Shown: positions 22,222 to 30,732 of the stretch, in pieces | How positions within the stretch are numbered: position 1 is the first letter of the stretch | Layout of the letters: every line of letters begins with the position of its first letter | NCBI GenBank assembly: GCA_030674155.1 | Contig: CM060318.1 | Location: 90,255,524 to 90,286,255 of the forward strand | Reading direction: 5' to 3' | DNA length: 30,732 nucleotides | DNA from: Stramonita haemastoma | Taxonomy: Eukaryota; Mollusca; Gastropoda; Neogastropoda; Muricidae | Made by a program: the position numbers and the translations under genes | Notes under the pieces: generated by a model | Database searches by the model: none | Told to the model about the DNA's origin: nothing | The model's input: only the letters and a program-made list of their open reading frames with translations

Positions 22222-22450
22222 GGCGGGACGGTTAAGACCCACGTAACGAGTAAACCGTTAGATTCTGTGTTCAATTCCCAGCCTTGCCCTTTCTCCCTAG
22301 TTTGACGAGAAGAATCGAACTGAATTTCAAAGTGTTTCAGATGAGACTATGAAACGACGACCCCGTGTGCGAATGTACGCAGACTATCTCGTGCTAACGT
22401 TAAAAACCTGTTATGCATTTTGATAGAGTAGGAACGAATGAAAGCATTAA
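22222..22450 (+). mobile_element. Probable tRNA-derived SINE
   Basis: GGGACGGTTAAGACCCACG (A-box-like, about 22225) and GTGTTCAATTCCC (22268-22280; B-box) are followed by a core with CAGATGAGACTATGAAACGA, CCCCGTGTGCGAATG and a TTAAAAACCTGTTATGC block resembling SINE cores elsewhere in the window. A short A-run at about 22450 may be the tail. Confidence 0.65.
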
Positions 22451-22684
22451 AAAAAAAGTGTGCGCAGATGTCGCGTTTAGACACCATCTCCGAAGTCAGA
22501 ATGCGGCTACCTAAATTATGGAAGGGGGGGTGGTGGTGAAGAAGGTCGCAGGTGCAAAAATCTCACAGGTGGTGGATCTCGGAGGTCTAACCGAAGAGCG
22601 AAAAAAAAGAAATCAAAGAAAACACTGTGTGGATTTACAGGCCAGATCCATGATTTGTGCACGTTTTTAATTTCCTTTCATACA

Positions 22685-22975
22685 CAAATGCACACTCGCG
22701 CAAGTCAGTGTTCGCGAGCACATGCACACAAGTGTGTGGGGTTCATGTAAACATCCACACATACATGCAATTATGTGTAAGCACGTACGAATAAACACAC
22801 TTACGCACATACAAACACATACACATAAACACATACATACACACAACACACACACACTGACAGAAGACCCCCCACACACACACATAAAACACACACACAC
22901 ACACACACACCACGCACAACACACACGCAAACAAAAGTACACCCCCCCCACAAGACACACACACACACAGCGAGC
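22685..22975 (+). repeat. CA-rich imperfect microsatellite
   Basis: ACACATAC/CACGCAC units with C-runs at 22868 and 22942. Confidence 0.9.
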
Positions 22976-23220
22976 AGCTCTGGCACTGCCAATGGCACTG
23001 ACACTGACAACATGATTTATCTGTCATGCAGTGCAGAGGCCATGCACTCTGATCTGTGGGCGAGGATATGTAACGATTTTCATTACAGGGCATACATCAT
23101 CAACAAAAATTAATGTCAGCTTCGTGCAGGTTCTGTGCGGAAACACTCATTCCTAAGCATTTGTTGGAGGAGTATTGATGATTTTTTTGCAACCTTGCTC
23201 CGCTTTTTTTCCTTACCTAC

Positions 23221-23432
23221 ATGTACGCATACATACATACCACACATGCGAGTGGACATATACATACGCATGCGAGCGTGTGCAGCCTCTCTCAGCCCCG
23301 TCCCACTCTCTCACTCACTATCACACGAGTACATCACTGTGTAGGCGCACATACAAACACATACAGGTACACACACAACACACACACACACAACACACAC
23401 ACTCACACACACACATGCACATACATGCACAC
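23221..23432 (+). repeat. CATA/CA imperfect microsatellite
   Basis: TACATACG words, then CA at 23368-23430. Confidence 0.9.
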
Positions 23433-24094
23433 TAAAAACTCACCAGAACTAATTCCAACTACCTTACCTAATCACACTACTCCTTCCTGAATCAAGGATA
23501 CGTCTGTTGTTCAAAGTGACCGCTGGTCCAGAGAGCTACTGCAAAGTGATCTTACAGCAGACCAGGGTGTTTTCCTGCAAGTAAACCAGCTACCTGATAA
23601 TCAGTCGTTTGCAACTTCCTGGCATTGTTGTTATAAGCTGTTTTGAACAAGTTCTGACTCCAAAAGGCTACGAAGAGATGCTATAAACATAAGTGAATGT
23701 GTACTTCTGAATTAACGAAGAGATAGTTTCTCTTGAAGATGTTGTAGTGTATTGACGGTGTGGTATGAAGTAAAGATGTTGCACTGTTAAAAAAGAGATG
23801 ATTTCTCTTTTCTTCTCTGCTTTCGTATTGTGGGTGGGGTACATGGAGCCTGGTCTTCCTCTCTGCTTGTAACTCAGCGGGAGGTCTGCCCGCTGGTCTC
23901 TGCCAGTACACATTCCGACATTATGATGGTTTATGATTTCTGTGGGATTGTCAATCATCGATGCTGTTTTGATCGTCTGTTTTTTACTGATTGGAATGAG
24001 GGGAAAGAGATGAAAATGAAACAGCAACAAACACGTGTACTATATGTACACGAGCAAGCACTCTTGCATTTTGTTGATTGTAAGACCGAAACCA
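23433..24094. other. Unique non-coding stretch with one hairpin
   Basis: CAGCGGG-AGGTCTG-CCCGCTG (23875-23895) is a perfect 7-bp inverted repeat. The 120-codon minus-strand frame through here has no motif I know. Confidence 0.5.
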
Positions 24095-24990
24095 AAAGAC
24101 AGGAAAAGACATAAAAATCAGAAGACAGTTCATTCGAAACTATCTACAATATCTGTCTGACCCAAACCTGATCTGTTGTTGCTAGCAACTCTTGTCTCAG
24201 ATGTAGACTGTTTGAAGAACTTATAACACGATCCAAAAGTAATCTATAACTGAAAATTAAAAAAAAAGTCCACAACTAAAAGTTGTCAAAAATGTGTAAA
24301 CCCCCCCCCCCTAAACAACCCAACCCAACTCCATTTCTTTGAGTGAAATTGTAATATCTCCATATCAGTACTCTAGAAACAGACAAAAAACACAGCAGAA
24401 TTTGCTGAAGTATCAACTCAGCTCAACTCAACTGTTTCCACCGCCGATGTCGTCGGAAGGAGCTCCTTGCAATGCCATATTTCTCTGTCTCTGCTGAGTT
24501 CTACCATCTCCTGTAGCCCTCCCAGACCACTGATCTTAGGGACGTTGGCGATGTAGGATGTCGGTGGTCTGCCTCTTTTGAAATATAACTAATCTAAGGA
24601 TTTTGTTAGTCTTTGTCTCTGTTTAGATCCCACACGTTTCTATTTGAGTGTAAGGGGCTCAGCTAATGTTTATCAACTGATAGGTGGCAGTAAGCTTAGC
24701 TGACGTTCTAAATATTTAAGAAAACACTTTTTTCAACAGAAAGGTCTCAAGTAATATGAACATAAACAAATCACCCTCATTCATACTAACCTTGACAACT
24801 TGTGGCCAAAGGATGGGAATAGTGCTGCAGTTTTTAATCGTTCACACCTACCCAGTCCGCTTAGCATATGCTCCATCGCCTGTGTGCAGAAGGTTACAGC
24901 TTATGACAAAGCTCATTACCCGCTAGGAGCCATGCTGATAGACCTTGCCTGAGGCAAGGCCAGTCCCCCACACCCTTCAAGTCTAAGGGT
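24095..24990 (+). repeat. Left copy of a diverged ~1.3-kb tandem duplication
   Basis: Matches to the right copy: ATCTGTTGTTGCTAGCAA, GATGTAGACTGTTTGAAGAA (24200), ACCTTGACAACTTGTGGCC (24790), and TTATGACAAAGCTCATTACC with GACCTTGCCTGAGGCAAGG (24900-24960). The last is a perfect 7-bp hairpin. A LINE fragment lies at 24418-24582. Confidence 0.65.
24418..24582 (-). pseudogene. RTE-like LINE C-terminal fragment with GTTGA-type tail
   Basis: The minus strand reads KRGRPPTSYIANVPKISGLG, then LQEMVELSRDREIWHC and a stop (TGA, 24418-24420). The blocks 'RGRP.TSY..N..K..GL' and 'L..DR..W' are the final segments of RTE-like LINE proteins. The coding end overlaps GAGTT-like repeats that look like a simple 3' tail. 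About 54 codons survive, and the fragment sits within the left copy of a 1.3-kb duplication. Confidence 0.7.
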
Positions 24991-25384
24991 CTGTCAGGAG
25001 TGCCTTGTTCAATGTCATGCAAGCTGAAGCTCTGCTCGAAATCCTCACACGTATGACCCTGGAATTAGTGCAGTTTGTGTCCCGTGCAATTGTTTAACTG
25101 CAAATGATAATTTTAAAAAATGTAAGTGAATTTGTTTACAAGGTAAAGAAAGTTATGGTGTCGATTAAAATTATTAACACTGAATTTAATGATAGTTAAA
25201 CAGAAGGAATTTACAGACTTGGAGATAATTAACAAAAGTTCTATATTTCAGAATACATACATACTTTGACAATGCAGACGTTTCTCAAGATATATGCGGT
25301 GATGTTCCGATCAAGTGTTTGAAAATCTACCCATCAAAGATTAACAAAACCCATACTTGAAGGAAAAAGAATGATTGCAAAATC
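24991..25384. other. AT-rich spacer between the duplicated blocks
   Basis: Nothing recognised beyond AT-rich sequence. Confidence 0.55.
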
Positions 25385-26280
25385 CCCCAAAAGTCAGATT
25401 ATTGTTCTTAAAGTATTCAAAGACAAGAATAGGTGTAAAAATCATATCATGTTTTATTGGAAAACCCCAGAAGAATATCGTTTTGTTCCAGCAAACAATT
25501 CTCAGCACAGACGTGGACTATTTGAAGGACTTATGCAGCCATGCTGAACTTGACTATGCTTACACTTCTCCCATTGTACAACTAAACTAATCTCTCCAGA
25601 TGTGAAACATTGCGGTCCCACGGGTCAGTACAGAACAGATTAATTTTTTTAAATAGCTATTCTTCCATAATGCTAATCATAAAAAAACAGACTCAACACA
25701 TCTGAAGTGTAAATAACACCAAAGTTTGTTAAGTTTGCCACCTAGATTCCAAATGTATGTGGGGGTGGGGGATGGGGTGCGGTTGGGGGCTGGGGGTGGA
25801 GGGGTACATGCGTGCGTGCGTGTGTGTGTGCGCGCCCGAGTGTGTGCGTGCATGCGTGTGTGTGTGCTTGCGTGCATGTGTGAATTAATACAAAAATTAT
25901 TCGGCAATGCAATAAAACATCCCCAACAACAACAACATCAAAACAAGGTACCAAGTCAAACAATGACCCAATAATGCCCACTGCTGCCTCAGGCACTCAA
26001 CTGACCACAAACTAAGGTCACTAAGGTGGCTAAGAAACAAACAGGAGCGAGGACTAATGACCCTCATCTTACACTGACCTTAAAACCTGTAGCCAGCCAG
26101 ACGACAGGAATGAAAGTGACCGTCGATGCTAATCTCTCGCTCTCTTACAACCAGCTTGAGTGTTAACTTTATGCTCCGCCGGCTTCTATATATAGGAGTT
26201 AATAACTTTTGACACACTACTTATTATCTGCTATGAGCCAAGCAGCTAGCTAGGCCTTGTGTGAGACCGAGCCCCTACAG
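25385..26280 (+). repeat. Right copy of a diverged ~1.3-kb tandem duplication
   Basis: Counterparts: ATCGTTTTGTTCCAGCAAAC, GACGTGGACTATTTGAAGGA (25510), GACCTTAAAACCTGTAGCC (26078), TTTTGACACACTACTTATTA and AGGCCTTGTGTGAGACCG (26205-26270). A GT/GC-rich microsatellite (25755-25880) lies inside this copy. Confidence 0.65.
25755..25882 (+). repeat. GGGGTG-rich and GTGCGT-rich repeat
   Basis: G-rich GGGGGTGGGGGATGGGG (25764-25780), then GTGCGTGCGTGT units to 25880. Confidence 0.88.
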
Positions 26281-26514
26281 GTTCATTAGCTCTAGCCAGG
26301 TTACTCCGTGTAACAGACTCAAAAGCTCGGACAGAAAGGCATTAGTGAGTGGGTGGATTTCGTATGGCCTTCATTAATTTCGTCTCTGTTAAATGACGAA
26401 ACTGCATAGTGAATGGTTGGGTTTTGTCTATAGTTTTAGTGTGTTCTACTACCCACTCCCTTTCTTGTTTCACATTCTTGCTTTGTCTGCCTGTTTCTGC
26501 CTGCCTTCCTGCTT

Positions 26515-26515
26515 G

Positions 26516-26582
<67 letters not shown>

Positions 26583-26732
26583 GTGTGTGTGTAAGTGTGT
26601 ATGTGTGTGTGTGTGTAAGTGTGTATGTGTGTGTATGTGTGTGTGTATGTGTGTGTATGTGTGTGTATGTGTGTGTATGTGTGTGTATGTGTGTGTGTGT
26701 TGCGCGTGTGTGTGTATGTATGTATGTATGTA

Positions 26733-26763
<31 letters not shown>

Positions 26764-26792
26764 TGTGTGTGTGCGCGAGTGTGTGTATGAAA
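26515..26792 (+). repeat. GT/GTAT microsatellite
   Basis: Pure GT to 26581, GTGTGTAT units to 26700, TATG at 26714-26735, GT again. Confidence 0.97.
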
Positions 26793-26809
26793 GTCAATCT
26801 GATTTCTAG

Positions 26810-26928
26810 AGGGTATTTATTCATTTATTTATTTAATTATTCTCTTATATTGAGGATAACAGAATAAGCAATTATGTGCTTTTTTTCATCCAGTCCCCGT
26901 GTGTATGCACGGGTACACCGAATAAGCA
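26810..26928 (-). mobile_element. SINE family B, copy 5, 3' half
   Basis: TATTTATTCATTTATTTATT, TTGAGGATAACAGAATAAGC, a T-run and GTCCCCGTGTGTATGCAC follow the family B order, again minus strand. It abuts GT arrays on both sides. Confidence 0.78.
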
Positions 26929-26929
26929 G

Positions 26930-27005
26930 TGTGCATGTGTGTGTATGTGTGTGCGTGTGCGTGTGCGTATGAGTGTGTATGTGCATGCTGTGTATGTGTG
27001 TGTTG
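26930..27005 (+). repeat. GT/GTGC imperfect repeat
   Basis: GTGTGTAT and GTGCGTGTGC units. Confidence 0.9.
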
Positions 27006-27099
27006 AGAATTCAAATGCTAATTCAGTCAGACATATACCCACCTAGTACGTTCGTATGCAGATATATATGCGCATACTTATTTCATTCAAGTATGTGCG

Positions 27100-27254
27100 T
27101 GTGTATGTACGAACGTACGCATATATGTCTGTACGTACGCATGCATGTCCGTATGTTTGTATGCCTGTCTGTCTGTCTGTCTATCTGTCTCTCTGTCTGT
27201 CTTTCTGTCTGTCTGTCTGTCTGTCTGTATATATGTATGTATGTATGTATGTAG
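27100..27254 (+). repeat. GTAC-rich, (CTGT)n and (TATG)n microsatellites at the LINE 5' junction
   Basis: Imperfect TACG/ATGT units lead into CTGT repeats (27163-27226) and then TATG units (about 27230-27253) that stop where LINE coding similarity starts. Confidence 0.95.
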
Positions 27255-29344
27255 CAACCATGCAGCAACCTCCAGCGCCAGCTTAGAGTTATCCAAAACG
27301 AGTGGTGGATTAACCTCGCCCAGAAAACTCAGCTCTGCGCTGACACAGGTGACTACAGAGGCTTCTACGAAGCTTTGAAGGCAGTCTATGGACCCTCTCA
27401 CCAAGTGTTGAGTCCTTTGCGCAGCACTGACGGCCAGGCACTCCTCACAGACAAGATGTCCATATTGAACCGCTGGGCTGAACACTTTCAAACCCTCTTC
27501 AGCGCTGATCGCACTGTTGATGACGCAGTGATCCAACAGATCCCACAGCAACCAGTGAAAGAAGAACTGGACGAAGCCCCAACCCTGGAAGAGGTAACTA
27601 AAGCCATAGAACAACTGAAGAGTGGGAAGGCTGCAGGCGTCGACGGTATTCCACCAGAATTATGGAAAAACGGGGGGCAAACACTGCACTGCAAGCTCCA
27701 TGAATTTTTTGTCTGCTGCTGGGAGCAGGGAAAGTTACCACAAAACTTTCGTGATGCAATCATAATCACCCTTTACAAAAACAAAGGGGAAAAATCCGAT
27801 TGCTCCAACTACAGGGGGATAACTCTTCTCTCCATCGCTGGCAAAATCCTTGCAAGAGTTCTCCTCAACAGACTAGTACCTGCTGTTGCAGAACACCACC
27901 TCCCTGAGAGCCAGTGCGGCTTCAGAGCTAACAGGGGTACCACCGACATGGTCTTTGTGCTCAGACAACTTCAAGAAAAGTGCCGCGAACAGAACAAGGG
28001 ACTGTACATCACCTTCGTTGATTTAACCAAGGCATTTGACACTGTGAGCAGGAAGGGCCTGTGGCAGATCATGGAGCGTCTTGGCTGTCCCCCAAAGTTT
28101 CTCAACATGGTGATCCAGCTACATGAAGACCAGCGTGGCCAGGTCAGAAACAGCAACGACCTCTCAGAGCCTTTCTCAATCACAAACGGGGTGAAGCAGG
28201 GCTGCGTTCTTGCACCAACCCTCTTCACTATCTTCTTCAGCATGATGCTTCAGCGGGCCACAGAAGATCTTGATGACGAAGACGGAGTTTTCATACGCTA
28301 CCGCACAGATGGCAGCCTATTCAACCTGCGGCGTCTTCAGGCCCACACCAAAACCCTGGAGCAACAAATTCGAGAACTACTTTTTGCTGATGATGCTGCC
28401 CTTGTAGCCCACTCAGAAACCGCCCTGCAGCATGTAACATCCTGTTTTGCAGAGGCAGCCCAGCTCTTCGGACTCGAAGTCAGCCTGAAGAAGACAGAGG
28501 TTCTCTACCAGCCCGCACCTCAGGTAGCGTACCACCCACCTCACATTACAATTGGTGAGACAGAACTGAAGACAGTCCAGCAGTTTACCTACCTGGGATG
28601 CACAATCTCCTCTGACGCAAAGATTGATAAAGATGTAGACAACAGACTGGCAAAGGCAAACAGTGCTTTTGGCAGACTCTACCACCGTGTCTGGAAAAAC
28701 AAACACCTGAAGAAAGACACCAAGATCAGTGTCTACAGAGCCGTGGTACTGACCACCCTCCTGTATGGCTCTGAGTCATGGGTCACATACAGACACCACC
28801 TGCGAATTCTGGAACGCTTCCACCAACGCTGTCTCCGCTCCATCCTCGACATCCACTGGAGCGACTTCACCACGAATGCTGAGGTGCTGGAGCAAGCAGG
28901 GATCACCAGCATTGAGGCCATGTTGCTGAAAACGCAGCTACGCTGGGCAGGGCATGTCTTTAGAATGGAGGACCATCGCCTACCGAAGATGGTTCTCTAC
29001 GGTGAACTTTCCACCGGACACCGCTACAGAGGCGCACCAAAGAAGAGATTTAAAGACTCTCTGAAGAAATCTCTGTCAGCCTGCCTCATAGACCATAACC
29101 AGTGGTCAGTCCTTGCTGCTGACCGGCAGGCCTGGCGACACACTGTGCATCAGTCGGTCTCCTCCTTTGAGGACAATCGCAGAGCGGCCCTTGAGGAGAG
29201 GCGAATGAGGAGGAAGAACCGCGTCCCCTCTACATCAACCCCAGAATCGACTTTCCCTGCAGCCGCTGCGGCCGGGTTTGTTTGTCACGCATTGGACTGA
29301 ACAGCCACCAGCGAGCCTGCACCAGACGTGGACAGTGCCCTTAA
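27255..29344 (+). pseudogene. Reverse transcriptase ORF of a non-LTR (LINE) retrotransposon, 5'-truncated and frameshifted
   Basis: The frame is open from just after a TAG at 27252 to 29301, about 681 codons, without an internal stop. Counting from the TTG at 27375, the fingers motif SGKAAGVDGIPPE is at 83-95, YRGITLL at 146-152, palm motif A FVDLTKAFD at 214-222 (catalytic D216), motif B GVKQGCVLAP at 272-281 and motif C FADD at 337-340. The thumb and connection region follows, with YLGCTIS, YGSESW, LRWAGHVFRM, GAPKKRFKDSLKKSL and W..LAADRQAW. The APE endonuclease that normally precedes the RT is absent, and coding similarity begins right at the end of a (TATG)n array, so the copy is 5'-truncated. 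A single-base loss near 29253-29258 diverts the frame; the other frame continues to TAA at 29342 through a C-x2-C-x12-H-x3-C zinc finger (first Cys codon 29258). The clade is uncertain: RTE-like features, with a zinc finger. Long coherent coding suggests a recent insertion, but the copy is not autonomous. Confidence 0.92.
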
Positions 29345-29371
29345 TCTTCGTTCGCGAAGCCAAGCCATATG
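29345..29371 (+). other. Very short LINE 3' UTR with terminal hairpin
   Basis: Only 27 bases separate the LINE stop codon from its microsatellite tail. They contain CTTCG-TTCG-CGAAG (29346-29359), a perfect 5-bp stem with a TTCG loop. Some LINE reverse transcriptases recognise such 3'-terminal hairpins in their own RNA; that role here is inference. Confidence 0.6.
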
Positions 29372-29466
29372 ATGTATGTATGTATGTATGTATGTATGTA
29401 TGTATGTATGTATGTATGTATGTATGTATGTATGTATGTATGTATGTATGTATGTATGTATGTATG

Positions 29467-29496
<30 letters not shown>
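29372..29496 (+). repeat. (ATGT)n microsatellite, tail of the LINE
   Basis: About 31 nearly perfect ATGT units follow the LINE 3' UTR directly. The array is either the element's own tail, the target repeat, or both, since (TATG)n also lies at the 5' junction. Confidence 0.97.
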
Positions 29497-29497
<1 letters not shown>

Positions 29498-29612
29498 TTG
29501 CTCATCCATCCATCCATCCATCCATCCATCCATCCATCCATCCATCCATCCATCCATCCATTAATTAATTAGTTAATTAATTAATTGATTGATTAATTAA
29601 TCAATTGATTCA
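29497..29612 (+). repeat. (CATC)n array and TTAA-rich block
   Basis: About 14 units of CATC (29502-29560) are followed by imperfect TTAA/TTGA tetranucleotides to about 29612. No coding potential. Confidence 0.95.
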
Positions 29613-29687
29613 TTCATTTACGTATATTCATCCTTTTAAATCGCCCTGTGTCTTTCTTGCCTAAACATACTCTTGTTTTTGTTTCAG

Positions 29688-29933
29688 ACAGGGAAGGCAG
29701 CCCCTAGACCAATATAATCATGGGCAAAATGGGCACCGTGGACAACAGAGTTCTTCGATATCTTCCAAGCAATAAAGTCAAGACTGAAACTCTGACAACC
29801 CACGGCAACAGATAAATCTCAATCACCCTCTCTCTCCACTTTGTATTCCTGCTAAGTTTGAACTTCTACCCTCTCCAGAAGTCTCATTCTAAAATTGTTT
29901 CAGACAGTTTTTCTGAGGAAAAGAGAAGCATTC
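29688..29933 (+). other. Candidate 5' untranslated exon of the NCX gene, with small uORF
   Basis: A strong acceptor (T-rich tract ending TTTGTTTCAG, AG at 29686-29687) opens a 246-bp segment ending at a good donor, TTC|GTGAGT (GT at 29934-29935). A second acceptor, TTTTTTCTTGATCAG (AG at 30293-30294), would join it to the exon carrying the NCX start codon (30295-30707), giving a 361-bp intron. The segment contains a 31-codon open frame, 29720-29815, beginning MGKMGTVDNRV, which would be an upstream ORF. I see no homology in it. Everything here is splice-signal reasoning; transcripts are needed to confirm it. Confidence 0.3.
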
Positions 29934-30294
29934 GTGAGTTTCACAGACGTTGTTTTTGTAGTGGTTTTGTGTGCTATTTGTGATACCAGTGTCTTCGTTG
30001 CTCCATATTACACTAAGTGTGTCTTTTTTCTTTCTTACCATTTCCAAGCGTGAACAATTTTTTCCATACGTAGTTTGTGCCCCCCTCCACTACAGCATTT
30101 GTTTTCTATTCAAACAATTTTTTCCCAGACCATCCATATTGGCGATAACTTTACTTCTTTATCATAAGAGCAGTTTTTACATAACTCACCATCCCCTCAA
30201 ATCCAGTTCTTTCTCTTTCACTAAACATCCAGTTTAATTAAAAAAAAATCAAACCCATGTCCTTAAATCCACTTTTCTATTTTTTCTTGATCAG

Positions 30295-30470
30295 CCAAGA
30301 CTTTAAAACAGAAAATGTTGACATGTCCTCTTGATATTGACCAATACCTCTCCACCACAACCATTTAGATAGAAGACATCCTCTCCCATCACGCATTCCA
30401 CCACTCGCCAGCCAATCGTTTCCTCATCGCCGGAGATCCTGCACGACTTTTCCATTCACGGTGATCCAAG
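30295..30470 (+). promoter_or_regulatory. Probable 5' leader directly upstream of the NCX start codon
   Basis: This stretch lies between a plausible acceptor at 30293-30294 and the NCX ATG. It has stops in the NCX frame, including TGA at 30462, so it is untranslated. No TATA box is evident. It could instead contain a transcription start if the upstream exon is not real. Confidence 0.35.
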
Positions 30471-30707
30471 ATGGCGAACACGACGTGTTCAGAACGAGGC
30501 CTGATCTTGCCCATCTTCGAGGAGGAATCTTGGGAAAAGGGTGTCAGGGCTTTCCTCTACGTGCTGGCCATGCTGTGGTGTTTCTTCGGCGTGGCCATCG
30601 TGGCTGACGCCTTCATGTGCGGCATCGAGCACATCACCAGCAAGACGCGCAAGATCCAGATCCCTGACCCCGCCAAGAAGGACGGCATCAAGACCATTGA
30701 GGTCAAG
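30471..30707 (+). CDS. NCX: Na+/Ca2+ exchanger (SLC8/NCX family), first coding exon, gene continues past the window
   Basis: The 79 codons encode the N-terminus of a plasma-membrane Na+/Ca2+ exchanger, which extrudes Ca2+ in exchange for Na+. Seen: a hydrophobic first membrane segment at about residues 27-49 with the family pattern FFGVAIVADAFM, followed by IEHITSK at 52-58 and a basic stretch ending in IEVK. These match the NCX/CALX region 'GVSIIADRFM..IEVITSQ' just before the alpha-1 repeat. The start is well fixed: an in-frame TGA lies three codons upstream (30462-30464), and the ATG has A at -3 and G at +4. The exon ends in phase 0 at AAG|GTGAGG (donor GT at 30708), before the expected WNET-type segment of the alpha-1 repeat. 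Unlike mammalian NCX1, no cleavable signal peptide precedes TM1; only about 26 residues come before it. GC content and codon use rise sharply relative to the flank. Ion-binding residues lie outside the window, so activity cannot be judged. Confidence 0.88.
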
Positions 30708-30732
30708 GTGAGGGTCAAGGTCATGGGCTGTG
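30708..30732 (+). other. 5' splice donor and start of NCX intron
   Basis: AAG|GTGAGG fits the metazoan donor consensus and falls where homology to NCX proteins stops. Reading on in frame gives RVKVMGC, which does not resemble the expected continuation, supporting an intron from 30708 to beyond the window edge. Confidence 0.7.

Noticed and set aside
23668..24030. 120-codon minus-strand open frame
   Set aside because: Composition looks like non-coding DNA, with no recognisable domain or splice context.
25375..25590. 71-codon plus-strand open frame
   Set aside because: It lies in a duplicated block whose other copy (about 24.1-24.3 kb) has stops in the equivalent region, and no domain is visible.
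29720..29815. Independent 31-codon small protein
   Set aside because: No conservation evidence; better kept as a possible uORF in a candidate leader exon.

Overview
The window looks like animal nuclear DNA, most likely from a gastropod mollusc. The reasons are eukaryotic splice signals, a first coding exon of a Na+/Ca2+ exchanger at the right edge, several tRNA-derived SINEs (one with a core and 3' part that I recall from gastropod and other molluscan genomes), non-LTR retrotransposon remnants, and an extreme load of microsatellites. The species call is inference. There are no operons, CRISPR arrays or other prokaryotic features, and one 100-N assembly gap (10633-10732).

Layout. 1-5000: a SINE with a clear target-site duplication (400-686), three diverged copies of a block spaced about 0.85 kb apart, large compound microsatellites, and a 39-bp minisatellite split by a 122-bp 5'-truncated LINE insertion. 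5000-9300: mostly non-coding sequence with a second SINE (6731-7018), a 12-unit minisatellite (7301-7718), CA arrays and another SINE (8825-9150). 9300-12800: AT-rich DNA, GAAA repeat with the gap, compound trinucleotide array and GA/CA arrays. 12785-13625: a minus-strand LINE 3' end followed by a minus-strand SINE. 14000-18200: more SINE tails, a pentanucleotide higher-order repeat joined to a SINE 3' end, and long GT/GA/GACA and CTTT arrays. 18200-19930: a degenerate satellite broken by a SINE, an RTE-like LINE 3' fragment and another SINE. 20000-27000: TAC, CA and GT arrays, SINEs, and an old tandem duplication of about 1.3 kb (24.1-25.0 and 25.4-26.3 kb).

Right end. 27255-29344 holds the most intact coding sequence: a 5'-truncated reverse transcriptase of a non-LTR retrotransposon, flanked on both sides by the same tetranucleotide repeat and carrying one frameshift in front of a C-terminal C2HC zinc finger. 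Downstream, 30471-30707 is the start of the only host gene I can support, a Na+/Ca2+ exchanger (SLC8/NCX family) that runs off the window, with a plausible non-coding leader exon at 29688-29933.

The window's theme is retroposon-driven repeat growth: several simple arrays sit exactly at the 3' ends of SINEs or LINEs, as expected if retroposon tails seeded them. I do not see a new gene system. The better leads are the LINE in a matching microsatellite, the tail-sharing SINE family, and the SINE-linked higher-order repeat.
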